From Pseudomonas peli (GTDB lineage: Bacteria > Pseudomonadota > Gammaproteobacteria > Pseudomonadales > Pseudomonadaceae): DNA of 64,000 bases. Positions 46,530-60,328 of the stretch are shown here, in pieces. A program made the translations under genes and the position numbers. The notes below the pieces were generated by a model. The model ran no database searches, was not told where the DNA came from, and was given only the letters and a program-made list of their open reading frames with translations. The stretch spans positions 558,001-622,000 of the forward strand of contig NZ_FMTL01000001.1 in the NCBI RefSeq assembly GCF_900099645.1, written 5' to 3'. Position 1 is the stretch's first letter; each line of letters begins with the position of its first letter.

Positions 46530-49500
46530 TCAATCCACCCACACGCGGGCGTTGCGGAACATGCGCATCCAGCCGGCATCTTCCTGCCAGTCATCCGGTT
46601 TCCAGGAGTTCTGCACAGCGCGGAACACCCGCTCCGGGTGCGGCATCATGATGGTCACGCGGCCGTCGCGACTGGTCAGACCGGTAATCCCGCGTGGCGA
46701 ACCATTCGGGTTGGCCGGGTAGGTCTCGGTGACCTTGCCGTGATTGTCGATAAAGCGCATGGCCACGCAGCCGGACAGATCGGCTTCGAGCAGAGCTTCC
46801 TCGTTCTCGAACTCGGCATGCCCTTCACCGTGCGCGATGGCGATTGGCATGCGCGAACCGGCCATGCCACGCAGGAAGATCGACGCCGACTCCTGCACCT
46901 GGACCATGGCCACGCGCGCCTCGAACTGCTCGGAACGGTTACGCACGAAATGCGGCCAGAACTCGGTGCCAGGGATCAGCTCGTGCAGGTTGCTCATCAT
47001 CTGGCAGCCGTTGCACACGCCGAGACTGAAGCTGTCCTTGCGCTCGAAGAACGCCTGGAAGCCATCACGGGCGCGGCTGTTGAACAGGATCGACTTGGCC
47101 CAGCCTTCGCCGGCACCCAATACGTCGCCGTAGGAGAAGCCGCCGCAGGCGACCAGACCTTTGAATTCGTCCAGGCTGACGCGACCACTGAGTATGTCGC
47201 TCATGTGTACGTCGATCGCGTTGAAACCGGCGCGATCAAAGGCCGCAGCCATTTCCACCTGGCCGTTGACGCCCTGCTCACGCAGCACGGCGATCTGCGG
47301 ACGTACCCCCTTACGGATATACGGCGCGCTGATGTCCTGATTGACGTCGAAGCTAAGCTTGGCCGACAAGCCTGGGTTTTCCTCATCGAGGATGGTGTCG
47401 AACTCCTGCTCGGCACACTGCACGTTGTCGCGCAGACGCTGAATCTGGTAGCTGGTTTGCGCCCACTGGCGCTGCAGCAAGCGGCGCTGGCCGCCGAATA
47501 CCGGCTGACCGTTGAAGCTGATGGCCACGTCGTCGCTATTGACCGGCTGACCAATCACCGCCACGCAGTCGCCCAGACCGGCGGCGCTGAACTGTGCCAG
47601 CACTTCCGGGGTGGCGTCCTGATGCACCTGAATCACTGCACCCAGCTCTTCGTTGAACAGCACGGCGGCCAACTCAGCGCTGTCGTCGGCCAAAGCATCG
47701 AGGAACAGGTTCAAGCCGCAGTGGCCAGCGAAAGCCATTTCCAGCGCAGTCACCATCAGGCCGCCGTCGGAACGGTCGTGGTAAGCGAGGATATGACCGT
47801 CGGCATTCAGACCCTGGATTACCGCAAAGAAGGCCTTGAGGTCTTCAGCGTCATCCACATCCGGCGCCTGGGTGCCGAGCTTGCCGTACACCTGGGTAAG
47901 GATCGAAGCCCCCATGCGGTTCTGGCCACGGCCCAGATCGATCAGGATCAGGTCGGTTTCGCCCTTGTCCATGCGCAGTTGCGGGGTCAGGGTCTTGCGA
48001 ATATCGCTGACCGGAGCAAAACCGGTCACCACCAACGACAGCGGCGAGGTCACGCTCTTATCCGTGCCCTCGTCGCGCCATTGGGTTTTCATCGACATCG
48101 AGTCCTTGCCCACCGGAATGGTGATGCCAAGCTCCGGGCACAGCTGCATGCCGACCGCTTTCACGGTGTCATAGAGACGCGCGTCTTCGCCCGGGTGGCC
48201 GGCAGCGGCCATCCAGTTGGCGGACAGTTTGATGTCGGAGAGTTTTTCGATGCGCGAGGCCGCCAGGTTGGTCAGGGTCTCGCCAATCGCCATACGCCCG
48301 GACGCCGCAGCATCCAGCAGCGCCAGCGGCGTGCGCTCGCCCATGGCCATGGCTTCACCGGTGTAGACGTCGAAGCTGGTGGCGGTGACCGCGCAATCAG
48401 CCACCGGCACCTGCCACGGGCCAACCATCTGGTCGCGGGCAACCAGGCCGGTAATAGTGCGGTCGCCGATGGTGATCAGGAAGCTCTTGCTGGCCACTGC
48501 CGGGTGATGCAGTACGCGAGTAACAGCTTCGTCGATGGCCAGGGTGCTGGCATCGAAATCATCGCCCAGCTCAGCTTCGCGGGCGGCCGAACGGTGCATG
48601 CGCGGCGGCTTGCCGAGCAGCACTTCCAGCGGCATGTCCACCGGGGTATTGGCGAAATGGCTGTCAGTCACGGTCAGGTGGGCTTCTTCAGTGGCCTCAC
48701 CAACCACGGCAAACGGGCAACGCTCGCGCTCACAGATCGCCTTGAACCGCTCGAAGTCGACGGCACTGACGGCCAGTACGTAACGTTCCTGGGACTCGTT
48801 GCTCCAGATCTCGTGCGGCGCCATGCCCGGTTCGTCATTGGGCACGTTGCGCAGTTCGAAGCGGCCACCACGACCACCGTCATTGACCAATTCAGGGAAG
48901 GCGTTGGAAATACCGCCCGCGCCAACATCATGGATAAAGGCAATTGGGTTGTTGTCACCCAGCTGCCAGCAACGGTCGATAACCTCCTGGCAACGGCGCT
49001 CCATTTCCGGGTTCTCGCGCTGTACCGAGGCGAAATCCAGGTCAGCCGAGCTGGCACCGGTGGCGACCGACGAAGCGGCGCCGCCGCCCAGGCCGATCAG
49101 CATGGCTGGGCCGCCGAGCACGATCAGCTTGGCGCCCACGGTGATCTCGCCCTTCTGCACGTGATCTGCACGGATGTTACCCATGCCGCCAGCGAGCATG
49201 ATCGGCTTGTGGTAGCCGCGCACTTCTTCACCGCGCGGGGTCTGGATCGCCTGCTCGAAGGTACGGAAGTAGCCGGTCAGGGCCGGACGACCGAACTCGT
49301 TGTTGAACGCCGCGCCGCCCAGCGGGCCTTCAATCATGATGTCCAGCGCGGTAACGATGCGCTCAGGCTTGCCGTACGGCACTTCCCAAGGCTGCTCGAA
49401 ACCAGGGATGTTCAGGTTGGATACGGTAAAACCGGTCAGCCCAGCCTTCGGCTTGGCACCACGGCCGGTGGCGCCTTCGTCGCGAATCTCGCCACCGGAG

Positions 49501-50426
49501 CCAGTGGACGCACCAGAGAACGGCGAAATGGCCGTCGGGTGGTTGTGGGTTTCCACCTTCATCAGGATATGCACGGGCTCCTGGGTCGCGCCGTACTGAC
49601 GGGTCTCAGGGTCCGGAAAGAAACGGCCGGCAACACTGCCGACGATCACCGAGGCGTTGTCCTTATAAGCGGACAACACGCCTTCGTTATGCATCTGGTA
49701 GGTGTTCTTGATCATGCCGAACAGGGATTTCTCTTGGCTCTCACCATCGATATCCCAGCTGGCATTGAAGATCTTGTGGCGGCAGTGCTCGGAGTTGGCC
49801 TGGGCGAACATCATCAGCTCGATATCATGGGGGTTGCGCCCCAGACCGTTGAAGCTGGTCACCAGGTAATCGATTTCGTCTTCAGCCAGGGCCAGCCCCA
49901 GTTCAACGTTGGCCTTCTCCAGCGCAGCGCGACCACCACCGAGGATGTCCACGGCAGTCAGCGGCTTGGGCTGGGCGTGGCTGAACAGTGCAGCGGCGCC
50001 CTCGAGGTTATCCAGCACCAGTTGGGTCATGCGGTCATGCAGCACGTCGGCAACTTGCTGCGCCTCGGCGGCATTCAGCTCACCGCTGACGTAGTACGCC
50101 AGGCCGCGCTCAATGCGCTGAATCTTCGCCAGGCCGCAGTTGCGAGCGATGTCGCTGGCCTTGCTCGACCACGGCGAGATGGTGCCAAAGCGCGGAATGG
50201 TCAGGAACAGGCGGCCGCTTGGCTCCTGCACCGGCACACTCGGGCCGTACTTCAGCAAACGGGCCAATACCTGCTCTTCGTCGGCGTTAAGCACGCCGGT
50301 GACTTCAGCGAAATGCGCGAACTCGGCATACAGGCCGGTGACAGCAGGAACCTTGCTGGTCAGTTGCTCAAGCAGTTTGCCGTGACGGAAAGCAGAAAGG
50401 GCGGGAGCGCCGCGCAGGATCAACAT
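46530..50426 (-). CDS. purL: Phosphoribosylformylglycinamidine synthase
   Basis: Large single-chain FGAR amidotransferase of 1298 aa. N-terminal linker domain ([17 protein letters not shown]), FGAM synthase part with [20 protein letters not shown] and two PurM-like halves, and C-terminal glutaminase with [20 protein letters not shown] (Cys nucleophile) and [11 protein letters not shown]. Start at ATG 50424-50426. Divergent from mltF across 164 bp. The CDGSH gene follows. Confidence 0.98.
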   Translation of the reverse strand: MLILRGAPALSAFRHGKLLEQLTSKVPAVTGLYAEFAHFAEVTGVLNADEEQVLARLLKYGPSVPVQEPSGRLFLTIPRFGTISPWSSKASDIARNCGLAKIQRIERGLAYYVSGELNAAEAQQVADVLHDRMTQLVLDNLEGAAALFSHAQPKPLTAVDILGGGRAALEKANVELGLALAEDEIDYLVTSFNGLGRNPHDIELMMFAQANSEHCRHKIFNASWDIDGESQEKSLFGMIKNTYQMHNEGVLSAYKDNASVIVGSVAGRFFPDPETRQYGATQEPVHILMKVETHNHPTAISPFSGASTGSGGEIRDEGATGRGAKPKAGLTGFTVSNLNIPGFEQPWEVPYGKPERIVTALDIMIEGPLGGAAFNNEFGRPALTGYFRTFEQAIQTPRGEEVRGYHKPIMLAGGMGNIRADHVQKGEITVGAKLIVLGGPAMLIGLGGGAASSVATGASSADLDFASVQRENPEMERRCQEVIDRCWQLGDNNPIAFIHDVGAGGISNAFPELVNDGGRGGRFELRNVPNDEPGMAPHEIWSNESQERYVLAVSAVDFERFKAICERERCPFAVVGEATEEAHLTVTDSHFANTPVDMPLEVLLGKPPRMHRSAAREAELGDDFDASTLAIDEAVTRVLHHPAVASKSFLITIGDRTITGLVARDQMVGPWQVPVADCAVTATSFDVYTGEAMAMGERTPLALLDAAASGRMAIGETLTNLAASRIEKLSDIKLSANWMAAAGHPGEDARLYDTVKAVGMQLCPELGITIPVGKDSMSMKTQWRDEGTDKSVTSPLSLVVTGFAPVSDIRKTLTPQLRMDKGETDLILIDLGRGQNRMGASILTQVYGKLGTQAPDVDDAEDLKAFFAVIQGLNADGHILAYHDRSDGGLMVTALEMAFAGHCGLNLFLDALADDSAELAAVLFNEELGAVIQVHQDATPEVLAQFSAAGLGDCVAVIGQPVNSDDVAISFNGQPVFGGQRRLLQRQWAQTSYQIQRLRDNVQCAEQEFDTILDEENPGLSAKLSFDVNQDISAPYIRKGVRPQIAVLREQGVNGQVEMAAAFDRAGFNAIDVHMSDILSGRVSLDEFKGLVACGGFSYGDVLGAGEGWAKSILFNSRARDGFQAFFERKDSFSLGVCNGCQMMSNLHELIPGTEFWPHFVRNRSEQFEARVAMVQVQESASIFLRGMAGSRMPIAIAHGEGHAEFENEEALLEADLSGCVAMRFIDNHGKVTETYPANPNGSPRGITGLTSRDGRVTIMMPHPERVFRAVQNSWKPDDWQEDAGWMRMFRNARVWVD

Positions 50427-50479
50427 CGGGGACAGCCTCTGGGAAGGGGTGTACTTTGAGGCCGTGCATTCTAGCCTAA

Positions 50480-52051
<1,572 letters not shown>

Positions 52052-52052
52052 C

Positions 52053-52221
52053 AGAACCTATTTCAAAGGCGCGCGAGCTAGAGTCCTGCAAGGCGCTACG
52101 TAGTAACAGCCTCCGGCTGGTCAAAACGGCGAGGAAGCGGAGTTTACTGATGTAAATGAGCATTCCGAGCCTGGTTTTAACGCCGCAGGGCTGACGCGCA
52201 GCAGACTTTGGATAGGTTCTA
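52053..52221. repeat. MITE-like palindromic element with AGAACCTAT ends
   Basis: Bounded by AGAACCTAT (52053-52061) and ATAGGTTCT (52212-52220). The inner part has GGAGTTTACTGATGTAAATG, a TTTAC-N4-GTAAA dyad, then CCGAGCCTGGTTTTAACGCC and GCTGACGCGCAGCAG, as in the copy at 25348-25480. The left edge lies next to the mltF stop (52049-52051) and the right end contains the tadA stop. Non-coding. Confidence 0.7.
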
Positions 52222-52701
52222 GCGCTGCTCGCGCCTGGCCTTGAAGAACGCACTCAGCACCGCCCCGCACTCATCCGCCAGTACGCCGCCCTCAATCAAC
52301 ACCCGGTGATTGAGAAATTCCTGACTGAAGAACTGTCCGCGACTCAACGCAACCCCAGCTTTAGGCTCGGTTGCGCCATACACCACGCGCTGCACCCGCG
52401 CATGCACGATCAGCCCGGCGCACATGCTGCACGGTTCCAAGGTGACATACAGGGTGCTGCCCGGCAGACGGTAGTTATCCACGGCCTGGGCGGCGGCGCG
52501 AATCGCCACCATCTCGGCGTGGGCACTGGGGTCATGGGTGGAGATCGGGCAGTTAAAACCGCGCCCGACAATCTGGCCATCCTGCACCAGCACTGCGCCG
52601 ACCGGCACCTCGCCTAGGGCCGCACCTTCGGCGGCCAGGGCCAGGGCCTCGCGCATAAAGTGCTGATCCTGGCTGCGATCAATGATCAGGGGTTGGCGCA
52701 C
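52219..52701 (-). CDS. tadA: tRNA adenosine(34) deaminase
   Basis: Makes inosine at the wobble position of tRNA-Arg(ACG). About 160 aa with a GTG start at 52699-52701 (RQPLIIDRSQDQHFM follows), the position used by homologues. Zinc and catalytic motifs: SAHAEMVAI with Glu, and EPCSMCAGLI with both Cys ligands. The GTG lies 2 bp after the multicopper oxidase stop, so its translation is likely coupled to that gene. Confidence 0.95.
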   Translation of the reverse strand: MRQPLIIDRSQDQHFMREALALAAEGAALGEVPVGAVLVQDGQIVGRGFNCPISTHDPSAHAEMVAIRAAAQAVDNYRLPGSTLYVTLEPCSMCAGLIVHARVQRVVYGATEPKAGVALSRGQFFSQEFLNHRVLIEGGVLADECGAVLSAFFKARREQR

Positions 52702-52703
52702 GC

Positions 52704-54074
52704 TTAAACGACCTCGATTGATGCCATCAGACCGGTTTCCATATGGTCGATCACATGGCAGTGGAACATCCATACCCCAGGATTATCGGCGACCAGCGCA
52801 ACGCGCGCGCGCTCATTCTTGCCCAGCAGGTAGGTGTCGGTGAAATAAGGGATGATCGACTTGCGGTCCGAGGCCAGCACCTTAAAGGTCATGCCATGTA
52901 AGTGGATCGGGTGCTGATACTGGCTGAGGTTGCGCAGCTCGAAGATATAACTCTTGCCCAGCTGCAGGCGAGCAATCGGCCGGTCGGCGCAGGTCTTGTC
53001 ATTGATATCCCAGGCCTGACCATTGATCTGCCAGAAGCTGTGCGCCGCCCCCTGGTCCAGGCCGACCGACACCGCACCGGCCCATTCGAAGTTGAATTTG
53101 ACGGTTTCGGCATTAGCCAGATCCGGCTCGGCCACCGGGTTGGCTGGCAGTGCTGGCGGCCACTCACCAGCCACCTCGGCGCTGGGCTGCGCGCGCAAGG
53201 TCGCCAGACGTAATGGCCCGTTACGCAGCGACAGCTCATTGCCGGCCGCAGGCACCTTCAACCCCAACTCGATACGCATACCCGGCCCCAGCCAGTACTC
53301 CTTGCCCAGCGGCCTTGGCTCGACCGGATTGCCGTCCAGCGCATAGATACGCGCATCCGCGCCGGGCAGGTTAAGGCGATAGGTCAGGGTGTTATCCAGA
53401 TTGATCAGCCGCAGGCGCACCACCTGCCCGGCAGGTAAATCCAGGGTTGGCGCGTGCTTGCCATTGACCGTACTCAGCCGCCCAGGGGTGCCGCCACGCG
53501 CCGCCTCGCGCGGTACGCTGAAATCGGTAAAAGCGCCCAGCTCGTCGATATGCCAGCTTTTCAGGTTCAGCGTGTGGTCGTGGAGAAAGCCCGTCGGCTC
53601 GCGCTCTTCGACGATCAGCGCGCCGACCAACCCACGCCCCAGCTGCTCGCCGCTGGCGACATGCGGGTGATACCAAAAGCTGCCGGCGTCGGGGGTGATG
53701 AAGTTGTAGTCGAAGTATTCACCCGGCAGCACCGGCGCCTGCGACACATAAGGCACGCCGTCCATCGCCAACGGCAGACGGATGCCATGCCAGTGAATAG
53801 TGGTCGGCACGTCCAGCTGATTAATGAAGCGCACGCGCAAGCGCTCGCCCTGACGGCAACGCAGCTCAACCCCAGGCGCTTGCCCACCATAGGCCCAGGC
53901 CGAGGTGGTTTGGCCCGGCACCAGCTCAATATCCAACGGCGCGGCGATCAGCTCATAGTCGTGGGTCGCCACATTTTCCGGACGGCCCAGCCAGTAGCGC
54001 ACGCCACCAGCACCAAGTCCGACGACGCCAAGCCCAGCCAGGCCGATCAGCATTTGTCTGCGGGAAAACAACAT
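52704..54074 (-). CDS. Tat-exported multicopper oxidase
   Basis: 456 aa from the ATG with GGAG before it. A twin-arginine signal (FSRRQMLIGLAGLGV) directs export of the folded protein. Cupredoxin domains carry the copper ligands: TIHWHGIRLPL, FWYHPHVA, then HPIHLHGMTF and HCHVIDHMETGLM with the T1 Cys, His and Met. Resembles CueO/CopA-type oxidases, with no long Met-rich insertion visible. Probably oxidises Cu(I) or phenolics; the substrate is unproven. tadA follows 2 bp later. Confidence 0.93.
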   Translation of the reverse strand: MLFSRRQMLIGLAGLGVVGLGAGGVRYWLGRPENVATHDYELIAAPLDIELVPGQTTSAWAYGGQAPGVELRCRQGERLRVRFINQLDVPTTIHWHGIRLPLAMDGVPYVSQAPVLPGEYFDYNFITPDAGSFWYHPHVASGEQLGRGLVGALIVEEREPTGFLHDHTLNLKSWHIDELGAFTDFSVPREAARGGTPGRLSTVNGKHAPTLDLPAGQVVRLRLINLDNTLTYRLNLPGADARIYALDGNPVEPRPLGKEYWLGPGMRIELGLKVPAAGNELSLRNGPLRLATLRAQPSAEVAGEWPPALPANPVAEPDLANAETVKFNFEWAGAVSVGLDQGAAHSFWQINGQAWDINDKTCADRPIARLQLGKSYIFELRNLSQYQHPIHLHGMTFKVLASDRKSIIPYFTDTYLLGKNERARVALVADNPGVWMFHCHVIDHMETGLMASIEVV

Positions 54075-54219
54075 ATCCACTCCAGGTTGCCTGGCTATAT
54101 GCCATGGCCATGCATCGGAGGAAGAACTCACTCCCGATAGATGCAATAGTTTCTCATCTAACTAGCGCTCAAGACGAGCCTGAAATCGAGGCTGATTGCC
54201 GCACCGCTGGCATAGGGGG

Positions 54220-56733
54220 TCAGGAAGCGTCCAACTTACCGCCGCCCTGGCCGACCTGGCGCATCGCCTCGGTCAACTCGTCAGGCACCCCGCGCAGATT
54301 GAGGTCGTACTGGTTGTACGGGATGCTGATATTGGACGCCGCAAGCGCCTGCAGCATGCTCACCATCAGCTCGCTGCGCGTAGTGGTCCAACGGTCGTAG
54401 TCCTGCGCCCAGGCTCGCACGCTGAAGTTCAGCGAGCTATCACCATACTCCTGCAACAACACGACCGGCGCAGGCTCTGCGGCCACTCCAGGGACAGCGC
54501 GTGCCACGCTGGCCAGTAGTTCAATCACTTGGGCAGGGTCGCTGCCGTATGCGACGCCGATCGGCACTTCAATGCGCCGATTGCGGTCCTGCAGCGTCCA
54601 GTTGGTCAGGTTATTGGCAACCAGAGTGCCATTAGGCACCACGATGTCGGCGCCATCGAAGGTACGGATCTTGGTGGCGCGTAGGCCAATTTCGCGGACG
54701 CTGCCGCTGGCGCCGTTGATCTCGATAACGTCGCCAGGCTGAATCGGCCGTTCGAACATCAACACCAGCCCCGACACGAAGTTACTCACCAATCCCTGCA
54801 AGCCAAAGCCAATACCCACACCCAGTGCGCCGAACAACAGCGTCAACTGACTGACCTTGAAACCCGCCGCCGACAACGCCAGCAAAAAGCCCAGCAACAG
54901 CAGCGCGTAATAGGTGAGCGAGGCGATGCTGTTGCCCACACCGCGTGGCAAGCGGCTATGCCCCTGCAACTGCTCGCGCAGTATCAACTTGGTCGCCCGC
55001 GCTGCAGCAATGGTGATCAGCACCGACAGGGCAAACACCAGCACATCTCCCAGACTGATGGACAACTCGCCGACCTCGACGTCATAGCCCAACACCTGAC
55101 TGACGAACGCCTGCACCGGCAACAACACGCGAAAGCGATCCATGCTGTACAGCAGCCAACTGACTGCCGCTGCCAGTAGCAATGCGCGACGCAACCAACT
55201 CAACAATGCCTGGCCGTGTCGACGAAACAGCCATACCCGCTGCACAGCCGGCAACTCCGTCAGCATCCGCAGCAGCGCATTGACCAAAGTCATACTGGCG
55301 TACAGCAGCAGGCCGATATAACCGCTGTCAATCACCCCGCTGGTGAGCGTCTGAGTCAGCAGCAAGGCACCGGCCAGATTGGCCAGCAGCGAAGCCAGCA
55401 GCAGCCCGCCGCCCAGCCAGACAGCTCCACGCACCATCGTTCGTGCCCAGCCGACACTGCGTTCGGCTCGCCGCAGCATCTGCCGCAGTAGCCAGAGCGT
55501 GAGTAGCAGCGCGACGACCGTCAGCCCGAGCTGAAACACGCGATAAAAGTCTTCACCGCCCCATAACAGCGCCCCCAGCCGGTCTGCCAGATACAAGCCA
55601 GCCGCCATTAGCGGCCAGCTGCCAAGCAGGTCATGGGCACGCTGCGGAAGCATGCGCAACGCAGGCACCACCGCCAGCAGCGTCAGCACCTCAAGCGCCA
55701 TCATGGGTGCATCCGACTCGAACACCTGCACGACCATCACGGCCAGCAGCAACCAGGCGGACAACGGGCGCGCGGCTACCCGCTGGCTATCGTCATCACG
55801 GCTCACGTGAGGCGCCAAGCGCTGCTGGCGCGCCAGCCAGAGCAACACCAGCAACAGCAGCACCAGCAGTGCTTGCATCGTGTGTACTTTGATGGCGTTC
55901 ACCGCGCTGTAGGCATCGGCAAAGCGGGCTTCAATATCCAGCCCCGGCACCACTGAATCCGCATCGGCTTGCTGGTCGTCAGGAACATGCAGCGCCTGCC
56001 ACAACGGCAGCGAATCACGGCTAAACAGGCGTGCATCAACACCGCTGATGACCCTGTCCACTTCTTCGCGCCCAAGCTGAATACTTGAATTGATCGCATT
56101 GGCCCGTTGCCCCAACTCAATCAGCTGCTCCAACGGCGCTGCAAGCGCCTGCTCGGCCGCCTGCAGCTCGCTGATCATCAAGTCGATCTGCCGAGCCAGA
56201 GGCACGGGCATGCTGTCTGCCGGGGTCGCCACGCGCGTGGCCTGCCAACGTACACGGCGTAGCGACAGCTCGGCCGTGTCATCGGCATAAGGTTTGGTGA
56301 CGGCGCGCATCTGCGTACGCCAGGCTTGAATACGGTGGGCATCGAAGCTCCAGTGGCGCGCCAGACTCTCCAGGCGCACAAAAGGCAGCTGGCGCAGTTC
56401 ATCCACGCTGAAGGCCCGCAATTTCTCATCGACGGGCCGCGCAATGTCATCAAGCAGAGCGCCAAGCGCGGCAGCCGGGTCCGCACTCGCTGCCCGGCGC
56501 TTGGCACGGTCCGCCAGACGCTGGTCATCATCCGCGCGCAGCAGAATATCGTTTAAGGCAATTGCCGCAGCAGTCGTGGCAGTGGGGGCGGCAGGAGCAG
56601 ATTCGTCCTGCGCCAACGCGGAGCTGACGACCAACAGAACGCTCAGGGCCAGCCCCAGCAGATGGCCAAGTGACCTACCCCCGCTTACAGCAAAACGCCG
56701 CGCCATTCTCGCCAAGACAAATAGCGCGGTCAT
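54220..56733 (-). CDS. Large MscS-family mechanosensitive channel
   Basis: 837 aa, bigger than simple MscS. A signal peptide (about 24-42, SVLLVVSSALA) is followed by a periplasmic region of about 220 residues, several membrane helices (about 260-620), and the conserved MscS core: FGALGVGIGFGLQGLVSNFV (pore-lining helix) and VSGLVLMFERPIQPGDVIEI with GTLVANNLTNWTL. Belongs to the YbdG/MscK-like group that relieves osmotic stress. Start ATG at 56731-56733 with GGGAG. Confidence 0.9.
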   Translation of the reverse strand: MTALFVLARMARRFAVSGGRSLGHLLGLALSVLLVVSSALAQDESAPAAPTATTAAAIALNDILLRADDDQRLADRAKRRAASADPAAALGALLDDIARPVDEKLRAFSVDELRQLPFVRLESLARHWSFDAHRIQAWRTQMRAVTKPYADDTAELSLRRVRWQATRVATPADSMPVPLARQIDLMISELQAAEQALAAPLEQLIELGQRANAINSSIQLGREEVDRVISGVDARLFSRDSLPLWQALHVPDDQQADADSVVPGLDIEARFADAYSAVNAIKVHTMQALLVLLLLVLLWLARQQRLAPHVSRDDDSQRVAARPLSAWLLLAVMVVQVFESDAPMMALEVLTLLAVVPALRMLPQRAHDLLGSWPLMAAGLYLADRLGALLWGGEDFYRVFQLGLTVVALLLTLWLLRQMLRRAERSVGWARTMVRGAVWLGGGLLLASLLANLAGALLLTQTLTSGVIDSGYIGLLLYASMTLVNALLRMLTELPAVQRVWLFRRHGQALLSWLRRALLLAAAVSWLLYSMDRFRVLLPVQAFVSQVLGYDVEVGELSISLGDVLVFALSVLITIAAARATKLILREQLQGHSRLPRGVGNSIASLTYYALLLLGFLLALSAAGFKVSQLTLLFGALGVGIGFGLQGLVSNFVSGLVLMFERPIQPGDVIEINGASGSVREIGLRATKIRTFDGADIVVPNGTLVANNLTNWTLQDRNRRIEVPIGVAYGSDPAQVIELLASVARAVPGVAAEPAPVVLLQEYGDSSLNFSVRAWAQDYDRWTTTRSELMVSMLQALAASNISIPYNQYDLNLRGVPDELTEAMRQVGQGGGKLDAS

Positions 56734-56990
56734 TGCTGATCTCCCTGCATAAATGGCCAGACACCCGGATTTTGGTTCAATCCGCTGCCCGAGCATAACC
56801 ACGACAAGCACCTCACAGCCAGCCTGGCTCCGTGCTCATGGGAATACGCTGCCCTGCAGGTTTTGCGGATCGTCTCGCAAGCCTGGGGCTGATCGAGTAA
56901 AAAACAGCCCCGCCCTAACCCAATAGAGAACAGCGGCTGTCCGATACCCAGCGTAGCGCCTACCTCATACGCAACCGATCAGGGCCAACA

Positions 56991-57013
56991 AAAAGGGGCC
57001 CGTAGGCCCCTTC
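56991..57013 (-). terminator. guaA terminator
   Basis: Stem AAGGGGCC / GGCCCCTT with a CGTA loop and five T following in the minus direction, a few bases past the guaA stop at 57017. Confidence 0.85.
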
Positions 57014-57016
57014 TGG

Positions 57017-58597
57017 TCACTCCCACTCGATGGTGGCAGGCGGCTTGCTCGACACGTCGTAGGTGACGCGGGAGATACCTTCAATTTCGTTAATGATGCG
57101 GCCACTGACAGTTTCCAGCAGCTCGTAAGGCAGGTGCGCCCAACGTGCAGTCATAAAGTCGATGGTCTCCACCGCGCGCAGGGCTACAACCCAGGCGTAA
57201 CGACGGCCATCACCGACCACGCCCACCGATTTCACCGGCTGGAACACCACGAAGGCCTGGCTGACCTTGTGGTACCAGTCAGCCTTGCGCAGCTCTTCGA
57301 TAAAGATATGGTCAGCGCGACGCAGCAGGTCGGCGTATTCCTTCTTCACTTCGCCGAGGATGCGCACGCCCAGGCCAGGGCCCGGAAATGGGTGACGGTA
57401 GACCATGTCGTACGGCAGGCCGAGTTCCAGACCCAGACGGCGCACTTCGTCCTTGAACAGTTCGCGCAGCGGCTCGACCAATTTCAGGTTCATCTCTTCC
57501 GGCAGGCCGCCGACGTTGTGGTGCGACTTGATCACGTGGGCCTTGCCGCTTTTAGCGCCCGCCGACTCGATCACGTCCGGGTAGATGGTGCCTTGGGCGA
57601 GGAACTGGATGTTATCCAGCTGGCTGGCCTGGGCATCGAACACGTCGATAAAGGTGCGACCGATGATCTTACGCTTCTTCTCCGGGTCGGCTTCGCCAGC
57701 CAGGTTGTCGAGGAACTGCGCTTCAGCGTTGGCACGGATCACCTTGACGCCCATGTTCTCGGCGAACATGGCCATCACCTGCTCGCCTTCGTGCAGGCGC
57801 AGCAGGCCGTTGTCGACGAATACGCAGGTCAGCTGATCACCAATGGCCTTGTGCAGCAGCGCCGCAACCACCGAGGAGTCCACACCGCCGGACAGGCCGA
57901 GCAGCACGTTGGCATCACCGACCTGGGCGCGCACCTGGGCGATGGCGTCTTCAGCAATCTTCGACGGCATCCATAAGGCTTCACACTCGCAGATGTCGAG
58001 AATGAAACGCGACAGGATGCGACCGCCCTGCTTGGTGTGGGTCACTTCCGGGTGGAACTGCACGCCGTAGTAACGGCGCTCATCGTTGAACATGCCGGCA
58101 ATCGGGCAGCTCGGGGTGCTGGCCAGGACGTGGAAATCAGCCGGCATCTTGGTGACTTTATCACCATGGCTCATCCACACGTCGAGGCCGAACAGGCCGT
58201 CGGCGTCGACATGGTCTTCGATGCCATCGAGCAGGCGGCTCTTGCCAACCACATCCACGCGGGCGTAGCCGAACTCACGCAGCTCGGAACCCTCAACCTT
58301 GCCACCCAGCTGCTCAGCCATGGTCTGCATGCCGTAGCAGATACCGAACACCGGCACGCCGAGGTCGAATACCGCCTGCGGGCAACGTGGGCTGTTGGCT
58401 TCGTGCACGGACTCAGGGCCACCGGCGAGGATGACGCCTTTCGGGGCGAATTCGCGGATCGCGTCCTCATCCATGTCGAACGGGTGCAGTTCGCAGTACA
58501 CGCCGATTTCGCGCACGCGGCGGGCGATCAGCTGGGTGTACTGGGAGCCGAAATCCAGAATCAGGATGCGGTGAGCGTGGATGTCTTGATGAGCCAT
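57017..58597 (-). CDS. guaA: GMP synthase (glutamine-hydrolysing)
   Basis: Amidates XMP to GMP. 526 aa. N-terminal class I glutaminase: [20 protein letters not shown] and [18 protein letters not shown] (Cys nucleophile), with a His-Glu pair in [15 protein letters not shown] pyrophosphatase domain with [20 protein letters not shown], and a C-terminal dimerisation domain ending [17 protein letters not shown]. Downstream of guaB with a 92-bp gap and its own terminator. Confidence 0.98.
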   Translation of the reverse strand: MAHQDIHAHRILILDFGSQYTQLIARRVREIGVYCELHPFDMDEDAIREFAPKGVILAGGPESVHEANSPRCPQAVFDLGVPVFGICYGMQTMAEQLGGKVEGSELREFGYARVDVVGKSRLLDGIEDHVDADGLFGLDVWMSHGDKVTKMPADFHVLASTPSCPIAGMFNDERRYYGVQFHPEVTHTKQGGRILSRFILDICECEALWMPSKIAEDAIAQVRAQVGDANVLLGLSGGVDSSVVAALLHKAIGDQLTCVFVDNGLLRLHEGEQVMAMFAENMGVKVIRANAEAQFLDNLAGEADPEKKRKIIGRTFIDVFDAQASQLDNIQFLAQGTIYPDVIESAGAKSGKAHVIKSHHNVGGLPEEMNLKLVEPLRELFKDEVRRLGLELGLPYDMVYRHPFPGPGLGVRILGEVKKEYADLLRRADHIFIEELRKADWYHKVSQAFVVFQPVKSVGVVGDGRRYAWVVALRAVETIDFMTARWAHLPYELLETVSGRIINEIEGISRVTYDVSSKPPATIEWE

Positions 58598-58630
58598 GAC
58601 CGTCTCTCGTAGCGAAATTCACAAATGACT

Positions 58631-58665
58631 CGGGGCTGCCCTGTAAAACAACAGCGACAGCCCCG
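58631..58665. other. Stem between guaA and guaB
   Basis: CGGGGCTG (58631-58638) and CAGCCCCG (58658-58665) form an 8-bp dyad with a 19-base loop in the guaB-guaA spacer. No U-run; a processing or attenuation structure is possible but unproven. Confidence 0.35.
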
Positions 58666-58689
58666 GGCTTTATATCAACTGATCAACAA

Positions 58690-60252
<1,563 letters not shown>

Positions 60253-60289
60253 TTACGCGGCGCTATTCAGAAGCGGGATTAGAGCAATA

Positions 60290-60304
60290 CAATAATGATT
60301 ATCA
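60290..60304 (+). promoter_or_regulatory. Fur box
   Basis: CAATAATGATTATCA matches the 7-1-7 consensus TGATAATNATTATCA at 12 of 14 defined bases. It lies 25 bp before the receptor ATG and overlaps a possible TACAAT -10 (60288-60293), as expected for iron repression of the TonB receptor. Confidence 0.8.
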
Positions 60305-60328
60305 AAAACACCCGCAACTGAGTAGCAC

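Noticed and set aside
46638..50459. A 1273-codon open frame on the + strand opposite purL
   Set aside because: It mirrors purL in the complementary frame, has no ribosome site or recognisable domain, and is a by-product of codon bias. The same applies to long antisense frames opposite guaB (58735-60117), ffh (37523-39004), lysS (16643-18157) and mexJ (975-1979).
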